Source of the DNA: Halalkalibacter alkaliphilus
GTDB lineage: Bacteria > Bacillota > Bacilli > Bacillales > Bacillaceae_D
Assembly: GCF_023555415.1 (NCBI RefSeq)
Contig: NZ_JAKRYL010000002.1
Coordinates: 62,001-126,000, forward strand
Length of the DNA stretch: 64,000 nt
Reading direction: 5' to 3'
Shown here: positions 53,046 to 63,561 of the stretch, piece after piece
How positions within the stretch are numbered: position 1 is the first letter of the stretch
Layout of the letters: each line of letters starts with the position of its first letter
Position numbers and translations under genes: made by a program
The notes under the pieces: generated by a model
Told to the model about the DNA's origin: nothing
Databases searched by the model: none
The model's input: only the letters and a program-made list of their open reading frames with translations

Positions 53046-53087
53046 AATAGTGGTTTTACTACATACTCTGATAGGAGCGATCAACAA

Positions 53088-53531
53088 ATGGAACGTACAT
53101 ATTTAATGGTTAAGCCAGATGGTGTGCAACGTAATTTAATTGGTGAGATTGTATCGCGTTTTGAGAAGAAAGGTTTCACTTTAGTAGGAGCGAAATTAAT
53201 GATAGTTTCAAAGGAATTAGCTGAAACGCACTACGGTGAACATAAGGAGCGTCCTTTCTTTGGAGAGTTAGTTAACTTTATTACATCAGGTCCTGTTTTT
53301 GCAATGGTCTGGGAAGGTGAGAATGTTATCTCTACAGCTCGTACGATGATGGGTTCAACAAATCCTGCAGAAGCGGCACCAGGGACTATTCGAGGAGATT
53401 ATGGTGTACAAGTATCTATGAATGTAATTCATGGATCAGATTCACCGGCTAGTGCAGAAAGAGAAATTTCTCTTTTCTTTCATGAACAAGAACTAAATAA
53501 CTATAAAAAAGAAGTTAGTAAGTGGGTATAA
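53088..53531 (+). CDS. ndk: Nucleoside diphosphate kinase
   Basis: Exchanges the gamma-phosphate between nucleoside triphosphates and diphosphates. The 147-residue protein has the N-terminal [16 protein letters not shown], the conserved [10 protein letters not shown] and the catalytic histidine in [16 protein letters not shown]. Start at the ATG at 53088 behind ATAGGAGCGATC; upstream in-frame residues are promoter DNA. Confidence 0.97.
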   Translation: MERTYLMVKPDGVQRNLIGEIVSRFEKKGFTLVGAKLMIVSKELAETHYGEHKERPFFGELVNFITSGPVFAMVWEGENVISTARTMMGSTNPAEAAPGTIRGDYGVQVSMNVIHGSDSPASAEREISLFFHEQELNNYKKEVSKWV

Positions 53532-53548
53532 TGTAAGCGCTTCTAAAA

Positions 53549-53579
53549 AGCTCGTCCAATTGGATGAGTTTTTTTTTGT
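53549..53579 (+). terminator. Terminator after ndk
   Basis: CTCGTCCAATTGGATGAG forms a short stem and is followed by nine T. Confidence 0.8.
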
Positions 53580-53735
53580 GGAAGAAAAAGAAGATTGTAG
53601 TCTTATTATTTATGAGAGTTTATTGGTTTGAATTTGAATACATGTTACTAGTCTTAGTTTAGCATGCAAATTATCATAGCAATTTTCAATTATTCGTCGT
53701 ATGATTAATCCATTACAGAACGAGAGGTTACATAC

Positions 53736-54509
53736 ATGAGTCAAGACTATGAGCATTTTATATTGAATGTGAAAAAGAAAACAGCGATTGATTTGTCTTT
53801 GTACAAAGAAGCACAAATGAAGCGCCGCCTAGACTCTTTGCGCAGCAAAAAAGGCTATCCAGATTTTCAATCATTTTACCGAGCGATGTCGGGTAATGAG
53901 GATCTGTTTAATGAATTTCTTGAGAAAATGACAATTAACGTATCTGAATTCTATCGTAATGCAAAGAGATGGGAAGTGCTCGAGCGGAAGATTCTTCCTA
54001 GGCTTTTACATGGGCGTTCCAGGTTAAAACTATGGAGTGCTGCATGCTCTGCTGGTGAAGAACCTTACACATTAGCTATGGTTATGTCTAAATTTATGCC
54101 AATTAGAAATGTGTCAATATTGGCGACAGATTTAGATCGTGCAACCCTTGAGCGCGCTAAACTTGGATTATATACGGAACGTTCATTAAAGGAAGTTCCT
54201 GCAGATATATTATCAAGATATTTTGTGAAAGAGCCAATCGGATATCAAGTAAAAGAGGAAATTAAAAGAACTGTTGAATTTAGGCAGCAAAATTTACTTG
54301 CGGATCGCTTCGGAAATCAATATGATTTAATTATTTGCCGTAATGTTATGATCTATTTTACTGAAGAGGCAAAAAATGAGCTTTACCATAAATTTAGCCA
54401 AGCACTAAAGCCTGGAGGAGTATTATTTGTTGGAAGTACAGAGCAAATCTTTAATCCGGCTATATATCAATTTGAGCCGGAAGATACGTTTTTTTATAAA
54501 AAAATATAG
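53736..54509 (+). CDS. cheR: Chemotaxis protein methyltransferase CheR
   Basis: Methylates glutamates of chemoreceptors with SAM, for chemotactic adaptation. The 257-residue protein has the helical N-terminal domain (about 1-75), then SAM-binding [19 protein letters not shown] and the CheR signature [20 protein letters not shown] behind GAGAGGTTACATAC. Together with ypfA it indicates a motile, chemotactic cell; position between ndk and aroC is as in B. subtilis. Confidence 0.95.
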   Translation: MSQDYEHFILNVKKKTAIDLSLYKEAQMKRRLDSLRSKKGYPDFQSFYRAMSGNEDLFNEFLEKMTINVSEFYRNAKRWEVLERKILPRLLHGRSRLKLWSAACSAGEEPYTLAMVMSKFMPIRNVSILATDLDRATLERAKLGLYTERSLKEVPADILSRYFVKEPIGYQVKEEIKRTVEFRQQNLLADRFGNQYDLIICRNVMIYFTEEAKNELYHKFSQALKPGGVLFVGSTEQIFNPAIYQFEPEDTFFYKKI

Positions 54510-54608
54510 CTTTTAGAATAGGTTATAAAAGTTTCCTTAGACGAATTGGTCTTAGTTTGATAAAATGTCTAAATAATAACGAAATTGTCTAAATTTTTTG
54601 AGACAGCA

Positions 54609-54630
54609 CATTATAAACTATGTTATAATT
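54609..54630 (+). promoter_or_regulatory. Possible extended -10 promoter of the aro genes
   Basis: TGTTATAAT (54622-54630) is an extended -10 element with perfect TATAAT, 54 bases before the aroC start; the -35 is weak (GAGACA at 54601, 18 bases upstream). Confidence 0.5.
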
Positions 54631-54683
54631 TAACGCATAAAAGCGATAAAGAGAAAAGTGTTGTTGGAATTGGAGGAGTCGAG

Positions 54684-55856
54684 ATGAGATATTTAACAGC
54701 TGGTGAGTCACATGGCCCGCAACTAACGACGATAATTGAAGGGGTACCTGCTCAACTTGAGTTAGTAGCGAGTGATATTAATAATGATTTAGCCCGTAGA
54801 CAAGGAGGATACGGACGCGGTAGAAGGATGCAAATTGAAAAGGACCAAGTTCAAATTTTAAGCGGAGTTCGCCACGGTAAAACAACAGGTGCACCAATTG
54901 CTCTTGTTGTAGAGAATAAAGACTGGACTCATTGGACAAAAATTATGGGGGCAGAACCGATTGGTGAAGAAGAAGAAAAAGAAGTGAAACGTAAATTAAC
55001 ACGCCCTCGTCCTGGACATGCTGACTTAAATGGGGCGATAAAATATGGGCACCGTGATATGCGTAATGTATTAGAACGTTCATCAGCGCGTGAAACAACC
55101 GTGCGTGTGGCTGCAGGTGCTGTTGCGAAGAAGATCCTTGCAGCTTTTGGAATTAAAGTAGGAGGACATGTTCTTGAAATCGGGGGAGTAAAAGCAGAGA
55201 ATGTTCACTATGATTCTGTAGAAGATCTTCAGGAGCGTTCAGAAGCATCACAAGTTCGTTGTTTAGATGAAGAAGCTAGCGTGAAAATGATGGAAGCAAT
55301 TGACGCAGCCAAAAAAGACGGTGACTCAATTGGGGGTATTGTGGAAGTAGTAGTCGAAAATGTTCCAGTTGGGTTAGGCAGTCACGTTCATTATGATCGT
55401 AAGCTTGATGGTAAATTAGCTGCAGCGATTATGAGTATTAATGCTTTTAAAGGAGTCGAAATTGGAATTGGCTTTGAAGCTGCACATTTACCAGGAAGTC
55501 AAGTGCATGATGAAATCATTTGGGACGAAGAACATGGTTATAGTCGAAAAACGAATCGCTTAGGTGGGCTAGAAGGTGGAATGACAACAGGTATGCCAAT
55601 TGTTGTACGTGGTGTTATGAAACCAATTCCTACATTATATAAACCACTTCAAAGTGTAGATATTGAAACGAAAGAGCCATTTGAAGCAAGTATTGAACGC
55701 TCTGATAGTTGTGCAGTTCCAGCTGCTTCTGTTGTCGCTGAGTCAGTAATCGCTTGGGAAATTGCCAATGCGTTACTTGAAACGTTCGGTCACGATCAAA
55801 TCGGTACGATTCAAGAAAATGTAGAACGTCATCAGGCTAAAGCGAGGGAGTTTTAA
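54684..55856 (+). CDS. aroC: Chorismate synthase (AroC; AroF in B. subtilis naming)
   Basis: Converts 5-enolpyruvylshikimate-3-phosphate to chorismate with reduced FMN. The 390-residue enzyme has the three signatures [28 protein letters not shown] and [19 protein letters not shown], plus the C-terminal [15 protein letters not shown]. Start at the ATG at 54684 behind TTGGAGGAGTCGAG. Its stop TAA shares one base with the aroB ATG. Chorismate from here feeds aroH, trpE and mqnA in this window. Confidence 0.97.
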   Translation: MRYLTAGESHGPQLTTIIEGVPAQLELVASDINNDLARRQGGYGRGRRMQIEKDQVQILSGVRHGKTTGAPIALVVENKDWTHWTKIMGAEPIGEEEEKEVKRKLTRPRPGHADLNGAIKYGHRDMRNVLERSSARETTVRVAAGAVAKKILAAFGIKVGGHVLEIGGVKAENVHYDSVEDLQERSEASQVRCLDEEASVKMMEAIDAAKKDGDSIGGIVEVVVENVPVGLGSHVHYDRKLDGKLAAAIMSINAFKGVEIGIGFEAAHLPGSQVHDEIIWDEEHGYSRKTNRLGGLEGGMTTGMPIVVRGVMKPIPTLYKPLQSVDIETKEPFEASIERSDSCAVPAASVVAESVIAWEIANALLETFGHDQIGTIQENVERHQAKAREF

Positions 55857-56953
55857 TGAATCACGTTCTAATTGAAGCGAAGTCAAAAGCGTATAAAGTT
55901 TTTATCAATACTGGATTACGTTCAAAGATAGGCGAAATGATGGATTCGATTATGGAGAGTCATGTGTCATCTGTACTTGTCATTACGGATTCATCTGTCG
56001 CACCGCTTTATTTAGATGATGTAGTAGGAAGCTTTCATGAGAAGCTTCCTATTTACACAACGGTAATAAAAAGCGGAGAAGCATCCAAATCATTTGAAGT
56101 TTATGAACAGGTTATGACTAAGGCTTTAGAAAGTGGATTAGACAGGAAATCTGTTATTGTCGCATTAGGTGGTGGAGTTGTTGGCGATTTAGCTGGGTTT
56201 GTAGCTTCTACGTATATGCGTGGCATCCGCTTTGTTCAAGTGCCGACTACGTTGTTAGCACATGATAGCAGTGTTGGAGGCAAAGTGGCAATTAACCATC
56301 CACTTGGAAAAAATATGGTAGGGAGCTTCCATCAACCTGAGGCAGTCTTTTATGATACAGAAGCTCTTTATTCGCTGCCAGAAAAAGAATGGCGTTCTGG
56401 GTTTGCTGAAGTGATTAAGCATGGATTTATTCGTAATCATACATTTTTAAATTGGTTACAAGAAGAAGTTACTTCGTTTGAGGAACTTCCTGTAGAGTTA
56501 GTTAATCAAATGCTAGAGAAATCCCTAGCTGTTAAAGCGAATATTGTTGCAGAGGATGAGTTAGAATCTGGTGTTCGAGCCTATCTAAATTTCGGGCACA
56601 CTCTGGCTCATGCGATCGAGTCAGAATCAGGCTATGGAGTTGTAACACATGGAGAAGCTGTAGCTATTGGGATGATTTTTGCTTTGAAACTAAGTGAACA
56701 AATTTTTGAAGTAGACTTAGACGTAAAAAGATATGAAGAATGGTTTAAACAACTAGGTTATAATACGAAAATATCAAACCAATTGCAAGTTTCTAGGCTC
56801 GTAACGAAGATGCAAAATGATAAGAAGGCAGAAGCTGGAACGATTCGAATGGTTCTTTTGCGAAAGATCGAAGAGGCGATATTAATCGAAGTTCCACCTA
56901 ATACCATTGAACAGTTACTAGTTGAACAGATGGAGGTGGAGATAAATGGTTAG
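55856..56953 (+). CDS. aroB: 3-dehydroquinate synthase
   Basis: Makes 3-dehydroquinate from DAHP, the second step of the shikimate pathway. The 365-residue enzyme has NAD-binding IVALGGGVVGDLAGFVAST, the RFVQVPTTLLAHDSSVGGK block, and metal ligands in GFAEVIKHGFI and NFGHTLAHAIES. One-base overlap with aroC, eight-base overlap with aroH. Confidence 0.97.
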   Translation: MNHVLIEAKSKAYKVFINTGLRSKIGEMMDSIMESHVSSVLVITDSSVAPLYLDDVVGSFHEKLPIYTTVIKSGEASKSFEVYEQVMTKALESGLDRKSVIVALGGGVVGDLAGFVASTYMRGIRFVQVPTTLLAHDSSVGGKVAINHPLGKNMVGSFHQPEAVFYDTEALYSLPEKEWRSGFAEVIKHGFIRNHTFLNWLQEEVTSFEELPVELVNQMLEKSLAVKANIVAEDELESGVRAYLNFGHTLAHAIESESGYGVVTHGEAVAIGMIFALKLSEQIFEVDLDVKRYEEWFKQLGYNTKISNQLQVSRLVTKMQNDKKAEAGTIRMVLLRKIEEAILIEVPPNTIEQLLVEQMEVEING

Positions 56954-57317
56954 AGGAATACGTGGAGCTATTACAATTGATTCAAATACGGAGAACGAGA
57001 TTGTTGAAGCATCAAAAGAACTTGTACAAGTCTTAATTTCGACAAATAACATCGATCCTAAAAGTGTAGCACAAGTACTTTTTACAGTCACCGAGGATGT
57101 GACAGCTGCTTTTCCTGCTAAAGTATTAAGGGAATTTGACGGCTGGTCATACGTACCAGTTGTTTGTGCACAGGAAATTCCTGTTCCTGGGAGCCTGCCG
57201 CTTTGCATTCGAGTATTAATGACAGTCAATACAGACGTTGCTCAAGAAGAGATCGCACATGCTTATTTGCGAGAAGCAACGAAGTTACGACCGGATTTAA
57301 CCTTGACGAATGATTAA
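56946..57317 (+). CDS. aroH: Chorismate mutase, AroH type
   Basis: Rearranges chorismate to prephenate for tyrosine and phenylalanine. The 123-residue monofunctional enzyme is of the trimeric AroH class: MVRGIRGAITIDSNTENEI at the start, the active-site Arg in VRGIRGA, and VPVVCAQEIPVPGSLPLCIRV. ATG behind GATGGAGGTGGAGATA. The trp promoter overlaps its end. Confidence 0.95.
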   Translation: MVRGIRGAITIDSNTENEIVEASKELVQVLISTNNIDPKSVAQVLFTVTEDVTAAFPAKVLREFDGWSYVPVVCAQEIPVPGSLPLCIRVLMTVNTDVAQEEIAHAYLREATKLRPDLTLTND

Positions 57318-57331
57318 GAAAACGTTAGACT
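57303..57331 (+). promoter_or_regulatory. Probable sigma-A promoter of the trp operon, inside the end of aroH
   Basis: TTGACG (57303-57308), exactly 17 bases, TAGACT (57326-57331). Transcription would start near 57338, about 70 bases before the TRAP triplets. A promoter in this place, below aroH, is also known in B. subtilis. Confidence 0.65.
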
Positions 57332-57346
57332 AGGGGCAGATGAGAT

Positions 57347-57505
57347 GAAGAAATGATTTTCTTCGAGCCTAGTTTAGTAATGTTTTACGTTAAAAAGAAT
57401 GAATATTTAGTTTAGTAGAGAATGAGATTGAGTTGAGGAGAGCTGAGTTTAGTTGAGGGATACGTTTATCTATAATCCTCCTAAACGCTTTGTTTAGGAG
57501 GTTTT
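57347..57505 (+). promoter_or_regulatory. trp operon leader: TRAP-binding site and attenuator
   Basis: Ten (G/T)AG triplets lie between 57408 and 57457 (TAG 57408, TAG 57413, GAG 57418, 57424, 57430, 57435, 57440, 57445, TAG 57450, GAG 57455), spaced by two or three bases as in known TRAP targets. Three more (GAG 57365, TAG 57370, TAG 57375) lie upstream after a 5' hairpin GAAGAAA/TTTCTTC (57347-57364). The terminator CCTCCTAAAC/GTTTAGGAGG (57477-57501) plus T follows. Its 5' arm can alternatively pair with GTTTAGTTGAGG (57447-57458), which holds the last triplets, so TRAP binding would block the antiterminator. Confidence 0.93.
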
Positions 57506-57613
57506 AATTTTATAAAAGAGCCGAATCTAAAGTACACATTTAGATAATTTGGCTGGATATACCCCACACCCCTCCCACTCATTTCATTCATTCCCATTAA
57601 GGAGTGATTGCAA

Positions 57614-59125
57614 ATGATAACCCCAACTTTTTTAGAATTTGAAAAAGCAGCTGAAGCATTTAATACCATCCCTGTTTTTGAACGTTTTTTTGCTGACGGC
57701 TTAACTCCAGTACAGATTGTCCATCAATTAGGTGATCAAGTGTCATTTTTACTAGAAAGTAAGGATGAGCAGTCTTCGTGGTCTAGATACTCCTTTATAG
57801 GGTTAAACCCTATGTTTGAATTAATTGAGGAGAAAGGCGTTTATCGCACGTATTCAAAGCATCGTGAAATTGTTCTTGAGAAACAGTCATTTCAAGAAGC
57901 GTTTGATGAAACGATGAATTTTCTTAACGTTCAACCGTTAGATATACCAATTCCTTTTCGCGGTGGCGCGGTAGGCTATATGAGCTATGATGCAATTGAG
58001 ACGATTGAACCAACACTTGCTACAAGTAGCGAAGAAAGGTTAGCTCATTATCAATTTTTATTTTGTCAAACATTAATTGCCTATGATCATCAAAATAAAG
58101 AATTATCCGTATTAGTTCATGCTAGACCTAACAAAGAAGAATCATTAGTTACTACGTATCATTCTGCAAGAGCAGAAATAAAGCGAATCTCTTCGCTATT
58201 AGAACAACCGGTTAATGCACTAATGTTAAAAAACGTTCCAAAAACGGATGAAGAAGTGTCTTTTGAGAATGTTACTTCGAACTATGAAAAGGAAGCATTT
58301 TTGTCAGATGTAAAGAAAATAAAGGATTACATTTTAGCTGGAGATGTTTTTCAAACAGTACTTTCACAGCGATTTGAGATGAGTGTGTCGGCTTCTGCAC
58401 TTGAAGTATATCGCGTACTAAGAATGGTGAATCCGTCCCCTTACTTGTTCTATTTAAAGTTTGATGAGATGGAAGTAGTAGGAAGTTCTCCAGAAAGACT
58501 TGTTCAAGTGCAGGATGGTCATGTAGAAATTCATCCTATCGCTGGAACGAGAAAAAGAGGTCAAAATGAAAAAGAGGATCAACAACTCGCGGAGGATTTA
58601 TTAGCAGATGAAAAAGAACGTGCTGAACATTATATGCTTGTTGACTTAGCTAGGAATGATGTCGGGCGAATTGCTGAATATGGATCTGTTAAAACACCTA
58701 CAATGCTTTCGATTGAACGATTCTCACATGTTATGCATATTGTTTCGAAAGTAACTGGACGACTTCGACAAGGGACAAAGCCGTTAGAAGCATTAATGGC
58801 ATCTTTTCCAGCAGGCACTGTTTCAGGAGCACCGAAAATTCGCGCAATGGAAATATTACAGGAGCTAGAGCCAACGAAAAGAGGCGTATATGCAGGGGCA
58901 ATTGGTTATCTTGGTTACGATGGCAACATCGATTCATGTATTGCGATTCGAACAATGGTTATTAAAAATAAAAAGGCATATATACAAGCAGGAGCGGGAA
59001 TTGTTGCTGATTCCGTACCAGAGAAAGAATATGAGGAAACGCAAAATAAGGCGAAAGCACTCATTCGAGCTGTACAATTAGCTGAAAAAATGTTCGGGGA
59101 AAAGGGGGTAACCACTCATGCTTAA
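57614..59125 (+). CDS. trpE: Anthranilate synthase component I
   Basis: Converts chorismate and glutamine/ammonia to anthranilate. The 503-residue protein has the regulatory LLESKDEQSSWSRYSFIGL near the N-terminus (tryptophan site) and the chorismate-binding core ILAGDVFQTVLSQRFEM, NPSPYLFYLKFDEM, HPIAGTRKRG, AEHYMLVDLARNDVGRIAEYG. The ATG at 57614 has AAGGAG nine bases upstream; a TTG at 57608 is too close. The glutamine amidotransferase trpG is not in the operon, as in B. subtilis, where it is in the folate operon. Overlaps trpD by eight bases. Confidence 0.97.
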   Translation: MITPTFLEFEKAAEAFNTIPVFERFFADGLTPVQIVHQLGDQVSFLLESKDEQSSWSRYSFIGLNPMFELIEEKGVYRTYSKHREIVLEKQSFQEAFDETMNFLNVQPLDIPIPFRGGAVGYMSYDAIETIEPTLATSSEERLAHYQFLFCQTLIAYDHQNKELSVLVHARPNKEESLVTTYHSARAEIKRISSLLEQPVNALMLKNVPKTDEEVSFENVTSNYEKEAFLSDVKKIKDYILAGDVFQTVLSQRFEMSVSASALEVYRVLRMVNPSPYLFYLKFDEMEVVGSSPERLVQVQDGHVEIHPIAGTRKRGQNEKEDQQLAEDLLADEKERAEHYMLVDLARNDVGRIAEYGSVKTPTMLSIERFSHVMHIVSKVTGRLRQGTKPLEALMASFPAGTVSGAPKIRAMEILQELEPTKRGVYAGAIGYLGYDGNIDSCIAIRTMVIKNKKAYIQAGAGIVADSVPEKEYEETQNKAKALIRAVQLAEKMFGEKGVTTHA

Positions 59126-60137
59126 AGATATTCTACGTTCATGCATGGATGGACACACAATGACAGAAGCAGAAGCAGAGAAAGCAATGAATGAAATTAT
59201 GCAAGGAGCTGCAACTCCTAGTCAAATTGCGAGCCTTTTAACGCTCATGCGTTTTCGCGGGGAAACAGTTGATGAAATGACAGGATTTGCTAAAGCGATG
59301 CGGGCGCATTCTCTTCGCTTAGAAACAGATGATATTCCAGTAGTTGATACATGTGGAACAGGTGGAGACGATCTAAGTACATTTAATATTTCAACTGCTT
59401 CTGCGATTGTTTTATCTGCTATGGGCGTTCCAGTTGCTAAGCATGGAAATCGTGCGGTTTCTTCCAAGAGTGGAAGTGCAGATGTATTAGAGGAGCTTTC
59501 TATTCCAACCCAACATAATAAGGAAGAAGCGAGAAGTGCTCTGTTAAATTCCAATCTTTGCTTTTTATTTGCACCGCTTTATCATCAATCAATGAAGCAT
59601 GCAGTTACACCTAGAAAGGAAATTGGATTTCGAACAATTTTTAATTTGTTGGGACCTATAACTAATCCAGCTGGAGCAAAGCATCAGCTAATTGGTGTGT
59701 ACGACCATGAATTTGCAAAGAAATTAGCCGACACACTAGTAAGGTTGGGGACAACTAAGACATTACTCGTAACCGGTGGGGAAGGCTTGGACGAATTATC
59801 AATCACAACGGAGTCAAATGTTATTGAGATAAATGGAGACGAACAAAAAATTTATACCATTTCACCTGAAGATGTTGGCTTGAAGAGAGGAAGTTTGGAG
59901 GATATTCAAGTACGAACACCTCAGGAAAGTGCCTTACTGATTAAAGAGATCTTAAGAGGGGAAGCAAACACTTCGGCTCACGGAATTGTCACGTTTAATG
60001 CCGCTGCTGCGCTATATACGACCAATCGGGTGAATTCCATTCAAGAAGGTGTGAAAGAAGTACAAAACGCCATTGAATCAGGTAAGGTGTATCGTCACTA
60101 TCAATCACTTCAAAAGGAGAAACAGCAATATGCTTGA
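59118..60137 (+). CDS. trpD: Anthranilate phosphoribosyltransferase
   Basis: Attaches phosphoribose from PRPP to anthranilate. The 339-residue enzyme has the glycine-rich DTCGTGGDDLSTFNIST (PRPP site), KHGNRAVSSKSGSADVLE and FNLLGPITNPAGAKHQLIG. ATG behind AAAAGGGGGTAACCACTC, overlapping trpE; it overlaps trpC by eight bases. Confidence 0.97.
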   Translation: MLKDILRSCMDGHTMTEAEAEKAMNEIMQGAATPSQIASLLTLMRFRGETVDEMTGFAKAMRAHSLRLETDDIPVVDTCGTGGDDLSTFNISTASAIVLSAMGVPVAKHGNRAVSSKSGSADVLEELSIPTQHNKEEARSALLNSNLCFLFAPLYHQSMKHAVTPRKEIGFRTIFNLLGPITNPAGAKHQLIGVYDHEFAKKLADTLVRLGTTKTLLVTGGEGLDELSITTESNVIEINGDEQKIYTISPEDVGLKRGSLEDIQVRTPQESALLIKEILRGEANTSAHGIVTFNAAAALYTTNRVNSIQEGVKEVQNAIESGKVYRHYQSLQKEKQQYA

Positions 60138-60903
60138 GAAAATATTAGAAACGAAACGTGAAGAAATTGAGCAATTAATCATGCCTGAATATACGGAAGT
60201 ACCACACTTCTCATTATACAAAGCTTTAAACAATTCAAATCGTTCCACGGGTCTAATTGCAGAAGTAAAGAAGGCGTCTCCTTCAAAAGGAATTATTTGT
60301 GAGGATTTTAATCCCGTAGAGATTGCTAAAGGGTATGAAAAAGGCGGAGCAGATGCAATTTCTGTGTTAACGGATGTTACCTATTTCAAAGGACACCGTG
60401 ATTATCTTTCTGCTATAAAAAAAGAAGTACATCTACCTGTGATGAGAAAAGATTTTATTATTGATAAAAAACAAGTAGAAGAAACTCGGAATATCGGTGC
60501 AGATGCGATGCTACTTATTGTAGGTACAGTTCCAATTAAAGAATTAAAAGAATTATATGATTACGCCTATAGCATTGGACTAGAATGTTTAGTCGAAGTT
60601 CATGCGAAAGAAGAATTAGAAGAACTCCTTTCTTGTTTTGCTCCGAAGATCATTGGCGTTAATAATCGTAATTTAAAAACGTTTGAAACATCCTTAACCC
60701 AAACGGAAGACATGGCTACACTTATTCCTGAAGGTAGTTTATTTGTTAGCGAAAGCGGCATTCACACAAGTGACGATATTAAACGAGTTAAAAAAGCAGG
60801 AGCAGCTGGTGTACTAGTTGGAGAATCATTAATGAGAGCTGAGTCGCCAGAAAAAGGAATTGCAACGTTGTTTGGAGGAGAAGCCATTGCAGCCTCTTCT
60901 TAA
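60130..60903 (+). CDS. trpC: Indole-3-glycerol-phosphate synthase
   Basis: Ring closure and decarboxylation of CdRP to indole glycerol phosphate. The 257-residue TIM barrel has IAEVKKASPSKGII, ISVLTDVTYFKGH, RKDFIIDKKQV and GVNNRNLKTFE with catalytic Glu/Lys residues, and SESGIHTSDDI near the end. Start at the ATG at 60130 behind AAAGGAGAAACAGCA. Monofunctional, not fused to trpF. Confidence 0.97.
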   Translation: MLEKILETKREEIEQLIMPEYTEVPHFSLYKALNNSNRSTGLIAEVKKASPSKGIICEDFNPVEIAKGYEKGGADAISVLTDVTYFKGHRDYLSAIKKEVHLPVMRKDFIIDKKQVEETRNIGADAMLLIVGTVPIKELKELYDYAYSIGLECLVEVHAKEELEELLSCFAPKIIGVNNRNLKTFETSLTQTEDMATLIPEGSLFVSESGIHTSDDIKRVKKAGAAGVLVGESLMRAESPEKGIATLFGGEAIAASS

Positions 60904-61546
60904 ATTGTGTGGAAATCACTCCGCTCATGATACGACAGTAACACTGGCTAGTAGTGCAGATTATATTGGATTTGTGTTTGCGAAGAGCAAAAGGCAGGTT
61001 GTCCGCGAACAAGTATTAGAGTGGCTACATGAGCATGAAAGCAAGAACAATAAAAAACTCGTCGCCCTTTTTGTCAATGAATCTGTAATGTCAATTTTAG
61101 AGTCAATTCAAGACCTCCCGCTTGATGTGATTCAATGCCATGGCAATGAATCTGCAGAAGAAGTAAAAGAACTTAAAGAACAAATTGACATCCCAATTTG
61201 GAAAGCCATTCATCATCATCAAGATGCGATCAAACTCATGCAAAGTTATGAAGGGATCGTCTCAGGTTATATCGTTGACTGTAAGGTGGGGGACCAGTGG
61301 GGAGGAACGGGCGTATCATTTGATTGGGACTACATCCCTTTATATTTAGAAGAAGGGAAAAGACAAGGTGTTCCGGTTTTCATTGCTGGAGGAATCCGCC
61401 CAGAAAATGTCGAAAAAGTTTTACAATATCGGCCAGATGGAGTCGATGTTTCAAGTGGTATTGAAGAAAATGGAAAGAAGTCTAGGGATCTTATTAGGCA
61501 GCTAGAAGAAAGGATGAAGCGATATGACCACAACGTACCCAGATAA
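60887..61546 (+). CDS. trpF: Phosphoribosylanthranilate isomerase
   Basis: Amadori rearrangement of PRA to CdRP. The 219-residue TIM barrel has [10 protein letters not shown] (catalytic Cys17 neighbourhood), [31 protein letters not shown] and [13 protein letters not shown] with [10 protein letters not shown]. The start is a TTG at 60887 that follows GGAGGAG by six bases, inside the end of trpC (17-base overlap). Confidence 0.95.
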   Translation: MQPLLKLCGNHSAHDTTVTLASSADYIGFVFAKSKRQVVREQVLEWLHEHESKNNKKLVALFVNESVMSILESIQDLPLDVIQCHGNESAEEVKELKEQIDIPIWKAIHHHQDAIKLMQSYEGIVSGYIVDCKVGDQWGGTGVSFDWDYIPLYLEEGKRQGVPVFIAGGIRPENVEKVLQYRPDGVDVSSGIEENGKKSRDLIRQLEERMKRYDHNVPR

Positions 61547-62726
61547 ACGAGGACGCTTCGGTGATTTCGGTGGGAAGTATGTTCCGGAAACCTTAATGAG
61601 TGTCATTGAAGAACTAGAACAGGCTTTAGATGAAGCAAGTGCAGATGAATCTTTTGCTAAAGAGTACCTTACTCATTTACAAGAATATGCAGGTAGACCG
61701 ACGGCTTTATCGTATGCAGAAAATTTGACTCAATCATTAGGAGGAGCCAAAATTTATTTAAAACGCGAAGACCTCTTACATACGGGGGCACATAAGCTTA
61801 ATAATGCGATGGGTCAGGCGTTGCTAGCCAAAAAAATGGGGAAGACGAAAATCGTTGCAGAGACAGGTGCAGGGCAGCATGGGGTTGCATCTGCGACCAT
61901 TGCAGCAAAATTTGGACTTGATTGTAAAGTGTTTATGGGTGCAGAAGATATGGAGAGACAGGCTCTAAATGTTTTCCGGATGGAATTACTAGGCGCAGAA
62001 GTCGTGCCTGCAACTTCAGGCAGCCAAACTTTAAAAGACGCAACAAATGAAGCCATTCGTTATTGGGTAGCAAACGCGGAGGACACATTTTATTTAATTG
62101 GTTCCGTTGTAGGACCTCATCCTTATCCGAAGATGGTTCGCGATTTTCAACGTATTATTGGAGACGAGGCGAAAAAGCAGTTTGTAGAAAGAGTTGGTCA
62201 GCTGCCGACAGAAATTATTGCATGTGTCGGTGGTGGAAGTAATGCGATTGGGATGTTTTATCCGTTTCTTGAAGATACAGTTAAATTAATAGGAGTTGAA
62301 GCTGCGGGCTTAGGGGTGGAATCGGATAAACATGCTGCAACAATGACTCATGGAAGAAAGGGAGTTATACACGGGTCACTTACTTATTTATTACAGGATG
62401 AAGCAGGGCAAATTACAGAACCGTATTCCATTTCTGCTGGTCTTGATTATCCTGGTGTAGGTCCAGAGCATGCCTACTTAGCGAGTAGTGGACGAGTGTC
62501 TTATGAAGCAGTTACTGATCAACAAGCGTTAGATGCATTAAAGTTGTTATCTGAAACAGAAGGTATCATACCTGCAATTGAATCAGCGCATGCTTTAGCA
62601 AAAGCATTTGAACGTGCAAAAGAGTTGACGCCAGATGACTCTATTCTCGTTTGCTTATCAGGCAGAGGAGACAAAGATGTTCACACATTAATGAAGCATT
62701 TTAGAGGTGATTCAAATGGCGAATAA
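61524..62726 (+). CDS. trpB: Tryptophan synthase beta chain
   Basis: PLP enzyme that condenses indole with serine. The 400-residue protein has [10 protein letters not shown], the PLP lysine in [35 protein letters not shown], the phosphate-binding [15 protein letters not shown] and the C-terminal LSGRGDKD. Start overlaps trpF by 23 bases. Serine for this step comes from the pathway begun by serA. Confidence 0.98.
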   Translation: MTTTYPDKRGRFGDFGGKYVPETLMSVIEELEQALDEASADESFAKEYLTHLQEYAGRPTALSYAENLTQSLGGAKIYLKREDLLHTGAHKLNNAMGQALLAKKMGKTKIVAETGAGQHGVASATIAAKFGLDCKVFMGAEDMERQALNVFRMELLGAEVVPATSGSQTLKDATNEAIRYWVANAEDTFYLIGSVVGPHPYPKMVRDFQRIIGDEAKKQFVERVGQLPTEIIACVGGGSNAIGMFYPFLEDTVKLIGVEAAGLGVESDKHAATMTHGRKGVIHGSLTYLLQDEAGQITEPYSISAGLDYPGVGPEHAYLASSGRVSYEAVTDQQALDALKLLSETEGIIPAIESAHALAKAFERAKELTPDDSILVCLSGRGDKDVHTLMKHFRGDSNGE

Positions 62727-63519
62727 GCGAATGGAAATAGCTACAAGTACCGATCAATCATTGTTTATTCCGTTTATTACAGCTGGTGATCCATCAGCTG
62801 ATGCAACAATCGAAATAGCTCTAACATTAGAAGAAGCTGGAGCTAGTATTTTAGAGTTAGGAATTCCGTATTCAGACCCTCTCGCTGATGGACCAACGAT
62901 TCAAGCTGCATCAAAGCGTTCCTTAAAAGGAGGCATGTCTTTAGAAGCGGCCTTAAAACTTGTCCCTGAAATGAGAAAGCGTGGGTTAACGATCCCTGTA
63001 ATTATTTTTACTTACTTTAATCCATTGTTGCAGTACGGGGAAGAACGGTTTGTAAATGAAGCAGCGGAGCTAGGTATTGATGGATTGTTAGTACCAGATC
63101 TTCCTTTTGAAGAAAGTGAGCATTTAGATAAACTTTGTGAAGAGAATCATTTATCTCTCATCTCGCTCGTTGCTCCAACTTCTAAGCAACGAATGATAAA
63201 GATTGCAGAACGAGCAAAAGGGTTTTTATACTGCGTATCTTCATTAGGAGTAACAGGTGTTCGGAATGAACTAGATCCACGAGTATATGACTTTTTAAAA
63301 ACTGTACGTGAAGCTAGCAGGATTCCAACGGCAGTTGGGTTCGGAATTTCTTCGAATGAGCAAGTGAAAGCAATGACGCAACATGCTGATGGAGTTGTAG
63401 TTGGAAGTGCCCTAGTCTCTGTTATTGGAGAACAGGAAGAGGCATTGCGAAATAAGGAAACAAGACCAGCAGCACTTCAGGAAATAAAAAAGTTTGTCAC
63501 TTCGCTCATTTCGTCGTAA
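62716..63519 (+). CDS. trpA: Tryptophan synthase alpha chain
   Basis: Cleaves indole glycerol phosphate to indole and glyceraldehyde-3-phosphate. The 267-residue TIM barrel has [11 protein letters not shown] with [18 protein letters not shown] (catalytic Glu and Asp) and [33 protein letters not shown]. The ATG at 62716 follows AGAGGTGATTC and overlaps trpB by 11 bases; an upstream GTG overlaps the ribosome site. Confidence 0.97.
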   Translation: MANKRMEIATSTDQSLFIPFITAGDPSADATIEIALTLEEAGASILELGIPYSDPLADGPTIQAASKRSLKGGMSLEAALKLVPEMRKRGLTIPVIIFTYFNPLLQYGEERFVNEAAELGIDGLLVPDLPFEESEHLDKLCEENHLSLISLVAPTSKQRMIKIAERAKGFLYCVSSLGVTGVRNELDPRVYDFLKTVREASRIPTAVGFGISSNEQVKAMTQHADGVVVGSALVSVIGEQEEALRNKETRPAALQEIKKFVTSLISS

Positions 63520-63561
63520 CATAATAGATAGATGCATATTTTTATAAGATGAGGTGCTATC

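Noticed and set aside
53019-53087. Upstream extension of ndk
   Set aside because: This DNA holds the -35 and -10 promoter elements; the ATG at 53088 has the ribosome site and the family N-terminus.
57318-57600. Leader peptide with Trp codons before trpE
   Set aside because: No short ORF with tandem Trp codons; control is explained by TRAP triplets and the terminator.
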